The notes below the pieces were generated by a model that ran no database searches, was not told where the DNA came from, and was given only the letters and a program-made list of their open reading frames with translations. Position numbers and translations under genes: made by a program. A DNA stretch of 20,670 nucleotides, taken from NCBI GenBank assembly GCA_031284295.1, contig JAITAE010000067.1, forward strand, positions 1-20,670. Direction: 5' to 3'. The stretch's first letter is position 1; each line of letters opens with the position of its first letter. Shown here one piece after another: positions 1 to 8,100 of this stretch. The DNA is from Spirochaetaceae bacterium. GTDB lineage: Bacteria > Spirochaetota > Spirochaetia > Treponematales > Breznakiellaceae.

Positions 1-513
1 CTGCTCGGTTTTATCGCGGACCCGCGTACCGGGCTGGGACGCTTCAGGAATTTCAAGATAAGCAACCTGGACTTGATGAAAAAACTGGCCGGCGCCACGC
101 TGGATAAGCCTATCGAAGAAATACTGGCTATGCCGTATGTTAAGGAACGTATTGACGTTTACTTTGAACAGCACGATATGTTTATAAGAATGGTCAAAGA
201 TCGCGCAAAGGTTGAAGGCAACGCGGTGCTGGTTGACTTGCGCGGCGCCGAGACTATTCACGCGGGCAACCGCTTCCTTGTTTATACGCTGTTTCCGGAG
301 CAAAATATTTCTGTTTGGGTGGTGGACGGCAAGAAAAAGGTAAACTGTGTTATTACCGTGGGTTACAACATAATAAACAAGACGGCAAAGGTCGATGTAG
401 GCAGTTTGATGCTGCGGTACGGCGGCGGCGGCCATAGTCAGGTCGGTACATGTCAGACGGCTTATGGGGAAACCGACCGTATAATCAAAGAAATAATCGC
501 TGAAATACGCTAG
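1..513 (+). CDS. DHH/DHHA1-family phosphoesterase, C-terminal part (5' end outside window)
   Basis: The frame is open from the first base of the window to TAG at 511-513, so this is the 3' part of a longer gene; the ATG at 73 is internal. The visible 170 residues end in a glycine-rich DHHA1 signature (GGGGHSQVGT), the nucleic-acid or phosphoester substrate-binding motif at the C-terminus of DHH enzymes such as NrnA (nano-RNase/pAp phosphatase) and RecJ-like or exopolyphosphatase-related proteins. The preceding GFIADPRTGLGR stretch is also typical of the exopolyphosphatase-related branch. The catalytic DHH half lies upstream and cannot be checked. The enzyme is expected in the cytoplasm, hydrolysing short oligonucleotides, cyclic dinucleotide products or pAp; which of these cannot be decided here. 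No membrane segment is visible. Confidence 0.85.
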   Translation: MLGFIADPRTGLGRFRNFKISNLDLMKKLAGATLDKPIEEILAMPYVKERIDVYFEQHDMFIRMVKDRAKVEGNAVLVDLRGAETIHAGNRFLVYTLFPEQNISVWVVDGKKKVNCVITVGYNIINKTAKVDVGSLMLRYGGGGHSQVGTCQTAYGETDRIIKEIIAEIR

Positions 514-582
514 CAGCCTGTTGCGTTTGGTGGATTTTTTGCACGACGTGCGAAAATCCCGATTTATAGGTTGTTGCGAACC
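512..582 (+). repeat. Intergenic repeat, copy 1
   Basis: This stretch begins AGCAGCCTGTTGCGTTTG and ends near GATTTATAGGTTGTTGC. It resembles 1902-1974, which starts AGCAGCCTGTCACATTTG and has GATTTATGGGCTGTTTTGC at the same relative place. The first 16 bases also resemble the reverse complement of the right end of the element at 2034-2114. It contains a short hairpin around GCACGACGTGC flanked by T and A runs. The similarity was seen by eye and the copies are diverged. The three related copies sit in the gaps flanking the Pro/Gln-repeat gene. Confidence 0.5.
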
Positions 583-665
583 TTTGGTAGAGGGCAGCTT
601 TTTTTGTTGCGTTTGTAGGGAAGGCCCGGAGGCAGATTTTAGGTGGGGGGAAGTGAGATCAATGT

Positions 666-1745
666 ATGAAAAAAACCTTGTTATCCGTTCTATTACTAGG
701 CCTGAGCGGTGGTGTCATTTTTGGATGGGGGAACAGACAGCGTCCGCAGACGCCCGCTCAGGGGCAGCCTGCGGCACAGCAGACCCAGCGGCAAAGTTCC
801 GCCCAGCGTTCGCAGACGCCCGCTCAGGGGCAGACTGCGGCACAGCAGGCCCAGCGGCAAAGTTCCGCCCAGCCTCCGCAGACGCCCGCTCAGGGGCAGA
901 CTGCGGCACAGCAGGCCCAGCAGGCCCAGCAACAAAGTTCCGCCCAGCCTCCGCAGATGCCCGCTCAGGGGCAGCCTGTGGTACAGCAGGCCCAGCAACA
1001 AAGTTCCGCCCAGCCTCCGCAGACGCCCGCTCAGGGGCAGTCTGTGGCACAGCAGGCCCAGCAACAAAGTTCCGCCCAGCCTCCGCAGATGCCCGCTCAG
1101 GGGCAGCCTGCGGCGCAACGGCAAAGTCCCGCGCAACAGCCTTCACCTACGAAAACCCCGGTGCAGACGAGTACGAAGCCCAAGGCCAAAACCCCGGAGC
1201 AAGCTGTGCTCGTGCTGGACGTGAACCCGTTCATGTGGATATTTTCCGGTATTCCCGATGAAAACAACAACCGGTCCATATTTTTCGATATAGGCGTTCA
1301 GTACAATATGCTTCCGGGTATAGCCGTAAGGTTTAACCCGTCATTTTCATTTGGATTTACCAGTGAAACGGCCTTTACCGATTCGCAGATGGATTTTTTT
1401 GAGTTGGAATTTCCATTCACATTTCTTTGTTTTCCGTTTCCTGACGAAACTTACCTGTCCCCGGCTTTTTTTGGAGTTTCAATAATATGTGCCTATCACG
1501 ACACGGTGAACCCGGATTCCAGCAATACAGTCTTTTTTTCTATAGGGGCTATGATGGAGTTAGGTTACCAGTTTAAGTTTTCCAACCACCTGGCAATTAC
1601 CCCCAGCATAGGTATATCGCGAATATTCCCCAAGCCGGTCGACGGGACTTCATCTTCCGTGCCAAACTTTAACTTCTATTCCCCGTGGACGGACGATACG
1701 CCTGTCGCGCCGCGCATAAGGGTAACGCTTGGTTTCTGGCTGTAG
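666..1745 (+). CDS. Secreted Pro/Gln-repeat protein with predicted outer-membrane barrel domain
   Basis: A 359-residue protein. Residues 1-20 form a Sec-type signal peptide (MKKT, then a Leu/Val/Gly-rich core). Residues 24 to about 175 are a low-complexity linker made of a 22-residue unit built on QTPAQGQ and QQSSAQPP. Residues 185-359 alternate hydrophobic and polar positions and are rich in Phe, Tyr and Gly, as in outer-membrane beta-barrels, ending in RVTLGFWL. A Pro/Gln-rich spacer before a barrel could span peptidoglycan or the periplasm. The start is ATG at 666, with a purine-rich AGGTGGGGGGAAGTGAG stretch upstream. The repeat frame is also open in several shadow frames on both strands because the 66-bp unit lacks stops; the signal peptide and barrel region identify this frame as the gene. 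Specific function not recognised. Confidence 0.8.
   Translation: MKKTLLSVLLLGLSGGVIFGWGNRQRPQTPAQGQPAAQQTQRQSSAQRSQTPAQGQTAAQQAQRQSSAQPPQTPAQGQTAAQQAQQAQQQSSAQPPQMPAQGQPVVQQAQQQSSAQPPQTPAQGQSVAQQAQQQSSAQPPQMPAQGQPAAQRQSPAQQPSPTKTPVQTSTKPKAKTPEQAVLVLDVNPFMWIFSGIPDENNNRSIFFDIGVQYNMLPGIAVRFNPSFSFGFTSETAFTDSQMDFFELEFPFTFLCFPFPDETYLSPAFFGVSIICAYHDTVNPDSSNTVFFSIGAMMELGYQFKFSNHLAITPSIGISRIFPKPVDGTSSSVPNFNFYSPWTDDTPVAPRIRVTLGFWL
747..1140 (+). repeat. 66-bp in-frame tandem repeat (about 5.8 units)
   Basis: Units begin CAGACGCCCGCTCAGGGGCA or the variant CAGATGCCC. They start at 747, 813, 879, 954, 1020 and 1086; the last is partial and diverged. All complete units are 66 bp except the third, which is 75 bp through a 9-bp GCCCAGCAG duplication. 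All lengths are multiples of three, so unit gain or loss would change only the length of the Pro/Gln linker in the surrounding secreted protein. Confidence 0.9.
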
Positions 1746-1901
1746 GCCGCTTTGCCTTGAAGCGGCGACCGGGCTATCCGCTATAATAATGCCGCTACAC
1801 GCCGGGCGGTATTATTCCGCTTCTATCCCTTGCACAGAACTTTGCGTTCGGAACAGGCTCTCCGCCCAAAAAAACGGCACTTATACTGTCGTCATTATAC
1901 C

Positions 1902-1974
1902 AGCAGCCTGTCACATTTGTAGGTTTTTTACGTTGCTTTGCGCCGTGAAACCTGCGATTTATGGGCTGTTTTGC
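1902..1974 (+). repeat. Intergenic repeat, copy 2
   Basis: It aligns by eye with 512-582: both start AGCAGCCTGT, have a TTTTTT run about 25 bases later, and have CGATTTAT(A/G)GG near the end. The copies are diverged in the middle. It lies downstream of the Pro/Gln-repeat gene. Confidence 0.5.
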
Positions 1975-2033
1975 CTGATGTTTTATCACCTGCTTAACCA
2001 TATTAACCATATTTAAGGAAAGGGAACGCGCTG

Positions 2034-2114
2034 CTTAGACAGTTTGCAAGGAAAAAATCGCCTACAAGGCGATTTTTGAAGATTTGGTGCGCGAAGACGC
2101 AACAAACTGCTAGA
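2034..2114. repeat. Palindromic intergenic element with internal terminator-like hairpin
   Basis: The ends (CTTAGACAGTTTGCAA and CAACAAACTGCTAGA) form an imperfect inverted repeat. Inside is a perfect 11-bp stem, AAAAATCGCCT (2053-2063) with AGGCGATTTTT (2067-2077) and loop ACA, which is A-rich on one side and T-rich on the other. It could terminate transcription in both directions. The right end read in reverse complement (CTAGCAGTTTGTTGCG) matches the start of the repeat after the DHH gene (CTAGCAGCCTGTTGCG). Confidence 0.65.
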
Positions 2115-2130
2115 TTTTTTTTTGATATCG

Positions 2131-2139
2131 TGCTATTAT
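2131..2139 (+). promoter_or_regulatory. Possible extended -10 promoter for tlyC
   Basis: TGCTATTAT fits the extended -10 form TGnTAtnaT, and the preceding sequence is T-rich with no clear -35 box. It lies 42 bases before the tlyC start and directly after the palindromic element, so tlyC and the channel gene probably begin a new transcript here. Weak, motif-only evidence. Confidence 0.3.
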
Positions 2140-2181
2140 ATTGGTTAGGGTTTAACCTTAAACAGGCGAGTCCCGTAAAAA

Positions 2182-2958
2182 GTGAACATACCGGACTATC
2201 TTAAACATTTTTTTAAGAAAGACGACCTCGAACGCAAAACCTACGAGGCGCTTGAATCTGACCAGCGAAAAATGATTCGCGGGATCGTTGAATTCGGTGA
2301 AACCACCGTAAAGGAAGTGATGGTGCCTCGCGTAGATACCTTGCTGTTACCTGCGGATCTCCCCAGAGAGGAACTGTTGTCCCGCATAGCTTGTAGCGAC
2401 CATTCCCGCTTTCCGGTTTACCGTGACACGATAGACAACGTTATCGGAATAGTGTATGTCAAGGATGTACTCAAAAAACTTATAGAAAACAATGATTTTC
2501 AAATAATAGATATACTCCGTAAGCCGTTTTTTGTGCCGGAATCCAAGCATATAGACGAATTACTGCGCGAATTTCAACGACGGCGCGTCCATATAGCGGT
2601 TGTAGTTGATGAGTATGGCGGTGTTTCCGGCATTGTCTGTATGGAAGACATCCTGGAAGAGATAATTGGTGATATTCAGGATGAATTCGATCATGAGCGT
2701 GAAGAAATAATCAGTCTGAACGGCAACTCATGGCTATGTGACGCCCGTTTTAAACTGGAAGACCTTGCCGAAGCGCTGGGTATACAACTGCCCATAGATG
2801 ATTTCGATACGCTGGGCGGCTTTGTTTTCGATCTGTTTGGGCGTATTCCTGTACGTTACGAAAAAGTCAGCTTCAACAACCTGGACTTTATCGTACAGGA
2901 AATCGAAGGCCGGAAAATCAATACCATAAAAATAATACGCAATGACGGGCAAACCTGA
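2182..2958 (+). CDS. tlyC: TlyC/CorC-type CBS-pair protein
   Basis: A 258-residue protein without signal peptide or membrane segments. It contains the MVPRVD motif near residue 48, a CBS pair over about 50-165 with DEYGGVSGIVCMEDILEEI, and a C-terminal CorC/HlyC accessory domain (about 175-256, with the DTLGGFVFDLFGRIP signature). This is the short soluble form lacking the N-terminal DUF21 membrane domain, as in CorC (linked to Mg2+/Co2+ efflux) and the spirochaetal proteins named hemolysin C. The hemolysin label rests on old heterologous work; a cytoplasmic regulatory role in ion homeostasis is more likely. The start is GTG at 2182, with only a weak ribosome-binding sequence (AGGCGAG). The gap to the MscS-type gene is 43 bp on the same strand, suggesting co-transcription of two ion-related genes. 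Confidence 0.9.
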   Translation: MNIPDYLKHFFKKDDLERKTYEALESDQRKMIRGIVEFGETTVKEVMVPRVDTLLLPADLPREELLSRIACSDHSRFPVYRDTIDNVIGIVYVKDVLKKLIENNDFQIIDILRKPFFVPESKHIDELLREFQRRRVHIAVVVDEYGGVSGIVCMEDILEEIIGDIQDEFDHEREEIISLNGNSWLCDARFKLEDLAEALGIQLPIDDFDTLGGFVFDLFGRIPVRYEKVSFNNLDFIVQEIEGRKINTIKIIRNDGQT

Positions 2959-3001
2959 CATTAAAAATGCCGTCATTATTTAGAAAAGGGGGTTATTAAG
3001 T

Positions 3002-4369
3002 ATGAAAAAATTATTTTCTTTATTGTTGTTTTTATGCATGATTCACTTGCCGGAAATTTTCGCGCAGGATGCCGGAGGCAACATCAGTGTTACGGAAAAA
3101 CTGGAAGCCGACGCGGCTGCCGTAACGGAAACCATTGAAGATAAGCTGGATGATACCGCAAAAAGCGCTACCGACATATTGGGCATAAAAAACCATAATT
3201 TTCCTGTCCGGGTAGGCATTGCGGTAGCCATATCCATTTTACAAATTTTGTTGATATGGTTAACATGGAAATTTTTCACGTTTATCACAAAAAAAGTGGA
3301 TGCTTACGGTAAACGGCATTTTCATCCGATAAAAATCAAAAAAATTGTTTTAATGGATGTTGAGCAAATGCTCAAACTTTCCGCTCAGTTAATATCCATA
3401 TTAAAGCTGATTGTGGGCCTGCTCCAGCTTATCATCACAATACCGATAATATTCCATTTATTTGAAGCGACACGGGATATAGCGGCCAAACTGTTCGGCT
3501 ACATACTTGCTCCGATAAAACAATTTGCGGTTGGTCTTGTAAATTATATACCTAACTTGTTTGCTGTCGCCATTATCCTGATAATAGCGCGCTACATTCT
3601 GCGCACGGTAAAATTTTTTACGACACAGATTGAACGTAAAAAACTTGTTATTCCCGGATTTTATTCCGATTGGGCACAGCCGACATTCAACATACTGCGT
3701 GTGCTGATATATGCTTTTACAATAGCGTTCATATACCCGTATTTGCCGAATTCCGAATCGGACATTTTTAAGGGTATCTCGGTTCTGGTCGGCGTGCTTT
3801 TTTCGCTGGGTTCAAGTTCTGTAATAAGCAATTTGATTGCCGGCATTGTTATGACGTATATGCGTCCTTTCCAGGTGGGAGACCGCATTAAAATAAATGA
3901 TGTGATCGGTTTTGTTGTTGAACGTGGGCCTATGAATACGCGGGTCCGTACCCATAAAAATGAATTCGTATCATTCCCCAACCAAATGATACTGAATACA
4001 AGTGTTACAAATTTTAATTCATCAACGGTCGCCGGGCTTGACGGCTATATTGCGCACGCTATAGTAACCATGGGCTATGATGTCCCGTGGCAGACCGTAC
4101 ATGAGATCCTTATAAATGCGGCGTCAAAAACAGAATTCACCGAAAAAACGCCGCCGCCTTTCGTGAATCAGACTAAGCTTGATGATTTTTACTGCTGGTA
4201 CGAGATAAATGTTTATACAAAGGATGTAAGCAGACTGCCCGTAGTATATTCCGAACTGTACAAAAATATCCAGAACGGCTTCAGCGCGGCCAATATAAGT
4301 ATGTTCGCCCCACACTACCAGGTAAGGATAAACGCACCTCCCGCCGAGACGCAGACAGGCCCGCATTGA
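3002..4369 (+). CDS. MscS-family mechanosensitive ion channel
   Basis: A 455-residue inner-membrane protein. An N-terminal signal peptide (residues 1-22, ending near FAQ) precedes a periplasmic stretch of about 40 residues. Hydrophobic segments follow near 65-92, 125-155, 160-195 and 225-250. The pore helix region is about 255-290 (GSSSVISNLIAGIVMTYMRP), followed by the MscS beta domain (FQVGDRIKI, VERGPMNTRVRT, FPNQMILNTSVTNF). These last motifs are diagnostic of MscS-type channels that release solutes on hypo-osmotic shock. It is longer than the classical 286-residue MscS, with extra N-terminal segments as in larger family members. ATG at 3002 follows a good GGGGG-type ribosome-binding site. 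It is the last gene of the rightward block and is followed by a strong hairpin. Confidence 0.93.
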   Translation: MKKLFSLLLFLCMIHLPEIFAQDAGGNISVTEKLEADAAAVTETIEDKLDDTAKSATDILGIKNHNFPVRVGIAVAISILQILLIWLTWKFFTFITKKVDAYGKRHFHPIKIKKIVLMDVEQMLKLSAQLISILKLIVGLLQLIITIPIIFHLFEATRDIAAKLFGYILAPIKQFAVGLVNYIPNLFAVAIILIIARYILRTVKFFTTQIERKKLVIPGFYSDWAQPTFNILRVLIYAFTIAFIYPYLPNSESDIFKGISVLVGVLFSLGSSSVISNLIAGIVMTYMRPFQVGDRIKINDVIGFVVERGPMNTRVRTHKNEFVSFPNQMILNTSVTNFNSSTVAGLDGYIAHAIVTMGYDVPWQTVHEILINAASKTEFTEKTPPPFVNQTKLDDFYCWYEINVYTKDVSRLPVVYSELYKNIQNGFSAANISMFAPHYQVRINAPPAETQTGPH

Positions 4370-4386
4370 GATACCGCAGGCTTTCC

Positions 4387-4418
4387 CTTCTTTACGGAAA
4401 GTCCGTTCCGTAAAGAAG
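4387..4418. terminator. Hairpin terminator between convergent genes
   Basis: A perfect 13-bp inverted repeat, CTTCTTTACGGAA (4387-4399) and TTCCGTAAAGAAG (4406-4418), has a 6-base loop and is followed by TTGTTT. It sits between the rightward channel gene and the leftward rpiB and could serve both strands. Confidence 0.75.
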
Positions 4419-4461
4419 TTGTTTAACGGCGCGCCGGCGCAGAGAAAAATCAGTTTTGATT

Positions 4462-4908
4462 TTAGCCGTCCGGTCTCTCCAGCGCCGATATTTGGGCTAT
4501 GCGGCGTTTATGGCGTTCATCCCCTGAAAATTCTGTTTCCAGCCATGTCTTGACTATCATTTTGGCAAGCTCGACACCGACAACGCGGCCTCCAAGGGCA
4601 AGCATATTCGTGTCGTTATGGGCGCGGGACATGGCCGCCGTAAAGCAATCGGAGCAGAGTACGCAACGAATGCCTTTTATCTTGTTAGCCGTGCAGTTCA
4701 TGCCGGCGCCGGTCCCGCAGAACAGGATTCCTAGTTCACACTCACCCCGCGCCACGGCTTGTGCGGCGGGGACGGCGAAAACCGCGTAATCGCAAGGCTC
4801 CGCCGTGTCCGTACCAAAGTCCCTGTAGGCAACGGACATCACGTTCAGCAAAACCTTTATCTCGTTTTTTAACGCGAATCCGCCGTGATCACTTGCCAGC
4901 GCTATCAT
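4462..4908 (-). CDS. rpiB: Ribose-5-phosphate isomerase B
   Basis: A 148-residue cytoplasmic enzyme of the RpiB/LacAB family that interconverts ribose 5-phosphate and ribulose 5-phosphate in the non-oxidative pentose phosphate pathway. SDHGG at residues 6-10 is the substrate-binding loop. FCGTGAGMN at 63-71 carries the catalytic cysteine (Cys64) and the GTG anion hole. SRAHNDTNMLALGGR carries the conserved histidine (His97). Length is normal for the family. AGGG lies upstream of the ATG, within the 9-bp gap after the stop of the FlgD-Ig/OmpA gene, so it is translated as the last gene of that operon. A metabolic gene behind envelope genes is probably a lineage-specific arrangement. Allose-6-phosphate isomerase activity cannot be excluded. 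Confidence 0.93.
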   Translation of the reverse strand: MIALASDHGGFALKNEIKVLLNVMSVAYRDFGTDTAEPCDYAVFAVPAAQAVARGECELGILFCGTGAGMNCTANKIKGIRCVLCSDCFTAAMSRAHNDTNMLALGGRVVGVELAKMIVKTWLETEFSGDERHKRRIAQISALERPDG

Positions 4909-4917
4909 ACCTGCCCT

Positions 4918-7900
4918 CTATTTATTCAAAATGAATTCGACTCGGCGGTCCTTCCACCAGTCATCGCGATTTGCCGAGTCCGCGATCGGTTTTCGCCCGC
5001 CCAGACCGTCCGTTGTCATGCGTCCTGAGCTTACGCCGAGTCTTACTAGTTGCTGTTTAACGAAGGCGGCGCGGTCGCGGGACAGCGGGACAAGCGGAAT
5101 ATTACCGCCCGCCGTACTCGTCTCCTCATCCTCCCTACCGGAAACATTGTGTGCGTGCCCTTCTATAACTACCGTGTAGTCCTTAAACTTGTTCAAAATC
5201 TGGGCTATACGGCGCAGTACGCGCATATTGTTGTCGATAACGGACTGCGCAAGCCCCTGTTGCGGGTCCTGCGCTTTTGAAACAAAGTCCGCGTGATCGG
5301 CGCGGAATATGATCGCCGGCACCTGCATCTTTAGCTTGTCGCCATCCCGTATCACAAGCACGTCAACGCGCAAAACGCCTGAAACAGCGGACGTTTGCCC
5401 CTCAACATCGGTAACGGTAAACGTGTACGGGTAATCCATCGCGGATTGAACCAGTTCGCCCGCCTTAGACCGCCCGTCCCAAGTCAACTCCCGCGTTATC
5501 TGCGATTTTCCAGACGCCGTCCAGAACGACTGCCGTCCCTGCGGGTCGAAGACCTCTAATGTCCAGCTTTCAAACGGCAGGTACGAGAACGCGCTAAGCG
5601 TGATGAATTCCTGATCGTCCACGCCGTCGTTGTCCGGGCTAAAGAATTCCGGGCGCGCCGAAGCGGATATTACCGGGGGCTGTGCGGAACAGACGAAGGC
5701 CGGGCTTTCTGTACGGAGAGTCTTACCGCGCGTGTAGGCGGCTTCCAGTACCCCTATGAACACGCCATCCGCCGCGTTGCCGTTGGAACGTCTGCCGTCC
5801 CATTCTACTTTTTCAGGCACAGTGTCGCCTGTACCACGCCAAACTTTTACAGGTTCGCCGTCCGGCTCCTCCGCGTTCACCAGCTTAAATGTCCATCCGC
5901 TCACGCCGTCTTTTGGGTTCGCCGTTATGTCAAAAACCTGCGCCTTGGTATTGTTTCCGTTGGGCGCGATCGTTTCGTGCAGAGTCGTTATCCATGATCG
6001 GGTGGGGCGCGTGTCCACTGTGATACCGGTAAACTCGATGGCCGTGCGGTTACCCGCCGGGTCCTGCGCCGACAGTGTAAGGCGGTAAACGCCGTCCTTT
6101 ACGATGTTCCCCGAATCGTCCGTGCCGTCCCAGTCAAACGAAGGAACCGCGCCGTCATACCAGACAAAGCCGCGAACCGGCTGGGCTTCCCGAGCGCCCT
6201 GCGGCACAATGGCCCCCGTCCATAGCTTTTCAGGATCGGTCTCTATCGTCAGCGGAATAACCTTGCGCGTTGAATCCGGCTCCGGGTCGAAAAGCAGGTA
6301 CGGCGCGTCAATGCGCGCGCCGGGCGGCGTGATATCCAGCACTACAGGCCCGGCAAAAACGCTAGAAACGTTACCGTTACGCGCCGTAGCGCTCAGTTTT
6401 GCGCGGTACCGGCCTTCAGGCGCGGGAATGTTGCCGTCCGTCCTGCCGTCCCAAACGATGGAGGGCGGCAGGCTGCCGTTCCCGGAGAATGTACGCACCG
6501 GCTTGCCGTCCGCGCCGGTTACGACGAGCGAGTATTGAACAACGCCGCTCTCCGATTTGGAAGTAAGGCTGAAACGCACGGAATCCTGTACACTGTCGCC
6601 ATTCGGAGAGAAAGCCTCCGGCGCAGCCGACATTATCAGTTCTGTAGCGCTATTATCCAGCGTGAAGGGCAGACTCACTGCCTGGCCTGAATTGCCGGCA
6701 AGGTCGGTGCAGAGAAGGCGGTACGTGTAATCCCCGTCCGGGCAGAGTAGCCCCGCGTCGGAAAGGCCGTTCCACATGACTTCCGGCGCGGGTCTGCCGC
6801 CAAGGCCGAAAGCGCGGACAACGCTACCTTCCTTATTCACAATTTCGCCGCGCCAGGATGTATCCTCCTGTGAAACGGTCTGGCGCAGGACGACCTCATC
6901 CTTATCGCTGTCACCGTTGGGCGAGAATATGTTGTCCGCCAAAGTTATTGAAGCCTGCGGTTTCACCCTGTCCAACACAAAATCGGGGGACAGCTTCTCG
7001 GGCGTAACGTAACCGTTCAGGTAGGAAACGGTAAGCCGCGCCTGGTATACGCCGTCGCCCAGTGGATTGCCGGAATCGTCAAAACCGTCAAAAACTATAC
7101 CTACCGGCGCCGGAGCGCCCCCTGAGTAAGTCTTTTTTACCTGTTTTACGGAATTTATCACATCGATACGCCAGCTTTGAAGCGAATTCCCGGCTGAGGG
7201 CGCGGGGATGGACGGGATCATGTTTATAGTCTTGATCCGCGTGTCCGTTTTTCCCGGCGCAACGGGTTCCGAACGGCTCACGGGCGGCGAAAAGTAACGG
7301 CTGCCGCTTATAGCTATGTTTGTTACAGGCTTGTCGCCCGAATAAACTATGTTTGAAACACGGACCGAAAGCGAAGCATTACCGGCGCGGTCCGTGCTTT
7401 TAATCGTGTACGAGTATACGCCGTCCGAAACAGGCGTACCTGAGTTGTCGCGGCCATCCCAGACAATGTCGATAGGTTCCGAATCGTTCAGCGTCCACGA
7501 GCGAACAACGGTATCGGAGGTGTCGGCAACCGAGGCCGCCCACAGATCTTCGTGGGAACCTGTCTGCCGTACCCGTATCGAGGATTTTGCGCCTTCACCA
7601 AAGAATTTTTCGGAAACCGAAGGCTGGGCCAGCTCGATGACAGGCGGAGTACAGTCAACAATTACAACACGCTTTTCAGATTCGGATGAGTTGCCGTTAT
7701 CGTCCACCGCCCGTATCGAATAGAAGTAACGGCCATCGCCGGCAACTTCACCCAAGTCCGTCGCGCCGTCCCAAATCACCGATTTCGGTACGGTAACGCT
7801 CTGTTTGGGCGTGGTAATTATCCGCCAAAATTCCTTGTAGTTAAGGCTGACCGGGCGGGTTTCCTTGTTCATGATTGTGCGGATAATGTTTCCGCCTTCG

Positions 7901-8100
7901 TCCGTTATCAGGAGACGCCATTCTTTGATATAGCGTTTGTCCGATATACTGAACGGGATGGACAGTGTATCCTTTACGCCATCGTTGTTTGGCGAGATAT
8001 AGATTTCCGGAAACTCCCCGGCAAGCGGGGCTTCGTCAGAGCCAATGGTAAACACGGCGGCGCAGAACAATACGCCGGCAATAACGGATGACTTTTTCAT
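4918..8100 (-). CDS. Large envelope protein: eight FlgD-type Ig-like repeats plus C-terminal OmpA domain
   Basis: A 1060-residue exported protein with a signal peptide over about residues 1-20. The body consists of about eight repeats of roughly 100 residues. Most open with an SPNxDGxxD-type motif (SPNNDGVKDT, SPNGDSDKDE, SPNGDSVQDS, SPDNDGVDDQ) and close with WDGxxDxGxxxxDGxYxY followed by a DxxGN-like turn. This is the pattern of FlgD-type Ig-like/gliding-associated beta-sandwich domains with possible Ca2+-binding acidic loops. The last 140 or so residues are OmpA-like: VVIEGHAHN, LSRDRAAFVKQQLVRLGV and DDWWKDRRVEFIL fit the peptidoglycan-binding fold. A periplasmic or outer-membrane scaffold anchored to peptidoglycan is inferred. 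Its ATG overlaps the stop of the upstream barrel gene by 4 bp (ATGA), implying coupled translation. Confidence 0.85.
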   Translation of the reverse strand: MKKSSVIAGVLFCAAVFTIGSDEAPLAGEFPEIYISPNNDGVKDTLSIPFSISDKRYIKEWRLLITDEGGNIIRTIMNKETRPVSLNYKEFWRIITTPKQSVTVPKSVIWDGATDLGEVAGDGRYFYSIRAVDDNGNSSESEKRVVIVDCTPPVIELAQPSVSEKFFGEGAKSSIRVRQTGSHEDLWAASVADTSDTVVRSWTLNDSEPIDIVWDGRDNSGTPVSDGVYSYTIKSTDRAGNASLSVRVSNIVYSGDKPVTNIAISGSRYFSPPVSRSEPVAPGKTDTRIKTINMIPSIPAPSAGNSLQSWRIDVINSVKQVKKTYSGGAPAPVGIVFDGFDDSGNPLGDGVYQARLTVSYLNGYVTPEKLSPDFVLDRVKPQASITLADNIFSPNGDSDKDEVVLRQTVSQEDTSWRGEIVNKEGSVVRAFGLGGRPAPEVMWNGLSDAGLLCPDGDYTYRLLCTDLAGNSGQAVSLPFTLDNSATELIMSAAPEAFSPNGDSVQDSVRFSLTSKSESGVVQYSLVVTGADGKPVRTFSGNGSLPPSIVWDGRTDGNIPAPEGRYRAKLSATARNGNVSSVFAGPVVLDITPPGARIDAPYLLFDPEPDSTRKVIPLTIETDPEKLWTGAIVPQGAREAQPVRGFVWYDGAVPSFDWDGTDDSGNIVKDGVYRLTLSAQDPAGNRTAIEFTGITVDTRPTRSWITTLHETIAPNGNNTKAQVFDITANPKDGVSGWTFKLVNAEEPDGEPVKVWRGTGDTVPEKVEWDGRRSNGNAADGVFIGVLEAAYTRGKTLRTESPAFVCSAQPPVISASARPEFFSPDNDGVDDQEFITLSAFSYLPFESWTLEVFDPQGRQSFWTASGKSQITRELTWDGRSKAGELVQSAMDYPYTFTVTDVEGQTSAVSGVLRVDVLVIRDGDKLKMQVPAIIFRADHADFVSKAQDPQQGLAQSVIDNNMRVLRRIAQILNKFKDYTVVIEGHAHNVSGREDEETSTAGGNIPLVPLSRDRAAFVKQQLVRLGVSSGRMTTDGLGGRKPIADSANRDDWWKDRRVEFILNK

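Larger units (their letters stand above)
1746..2181. other. Intergenic region carrying repeats, no supported gene
   Basis: No convincing gene is present; the longest open frames have no family resemblance and run through repeats. The gap holds the second copy of the intergenic repeat (1902-1974), a short TAACCATAT direct repeat near 1994-2012, the palindromic element at 2034-2114 and a possible extended -10 promoter for the next gene. Confidence 0.6.

Noticed and set aside
747..1140. CRISPR-like regular repeats
   Set aside because: Repeats are contiguous, have no spacers, and are in frame within a secreted protein.
521..1261. A long plus-strand frame, and several others on both strands, across the Pro/Gln repeat
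   Set aside because: They are shadows produced by the stop-free 66-bp repeat; only the frame starting at 666 has a signal peptide and continues into a barrel-like domain.
1729..2016. A 95-codon plus-strand frame after the Pro/Gln gene and an antisense frame at 1795-2010
   Set aside because: No SD or family resemblance, and both run through the intergenic repeat at 1902-1974.
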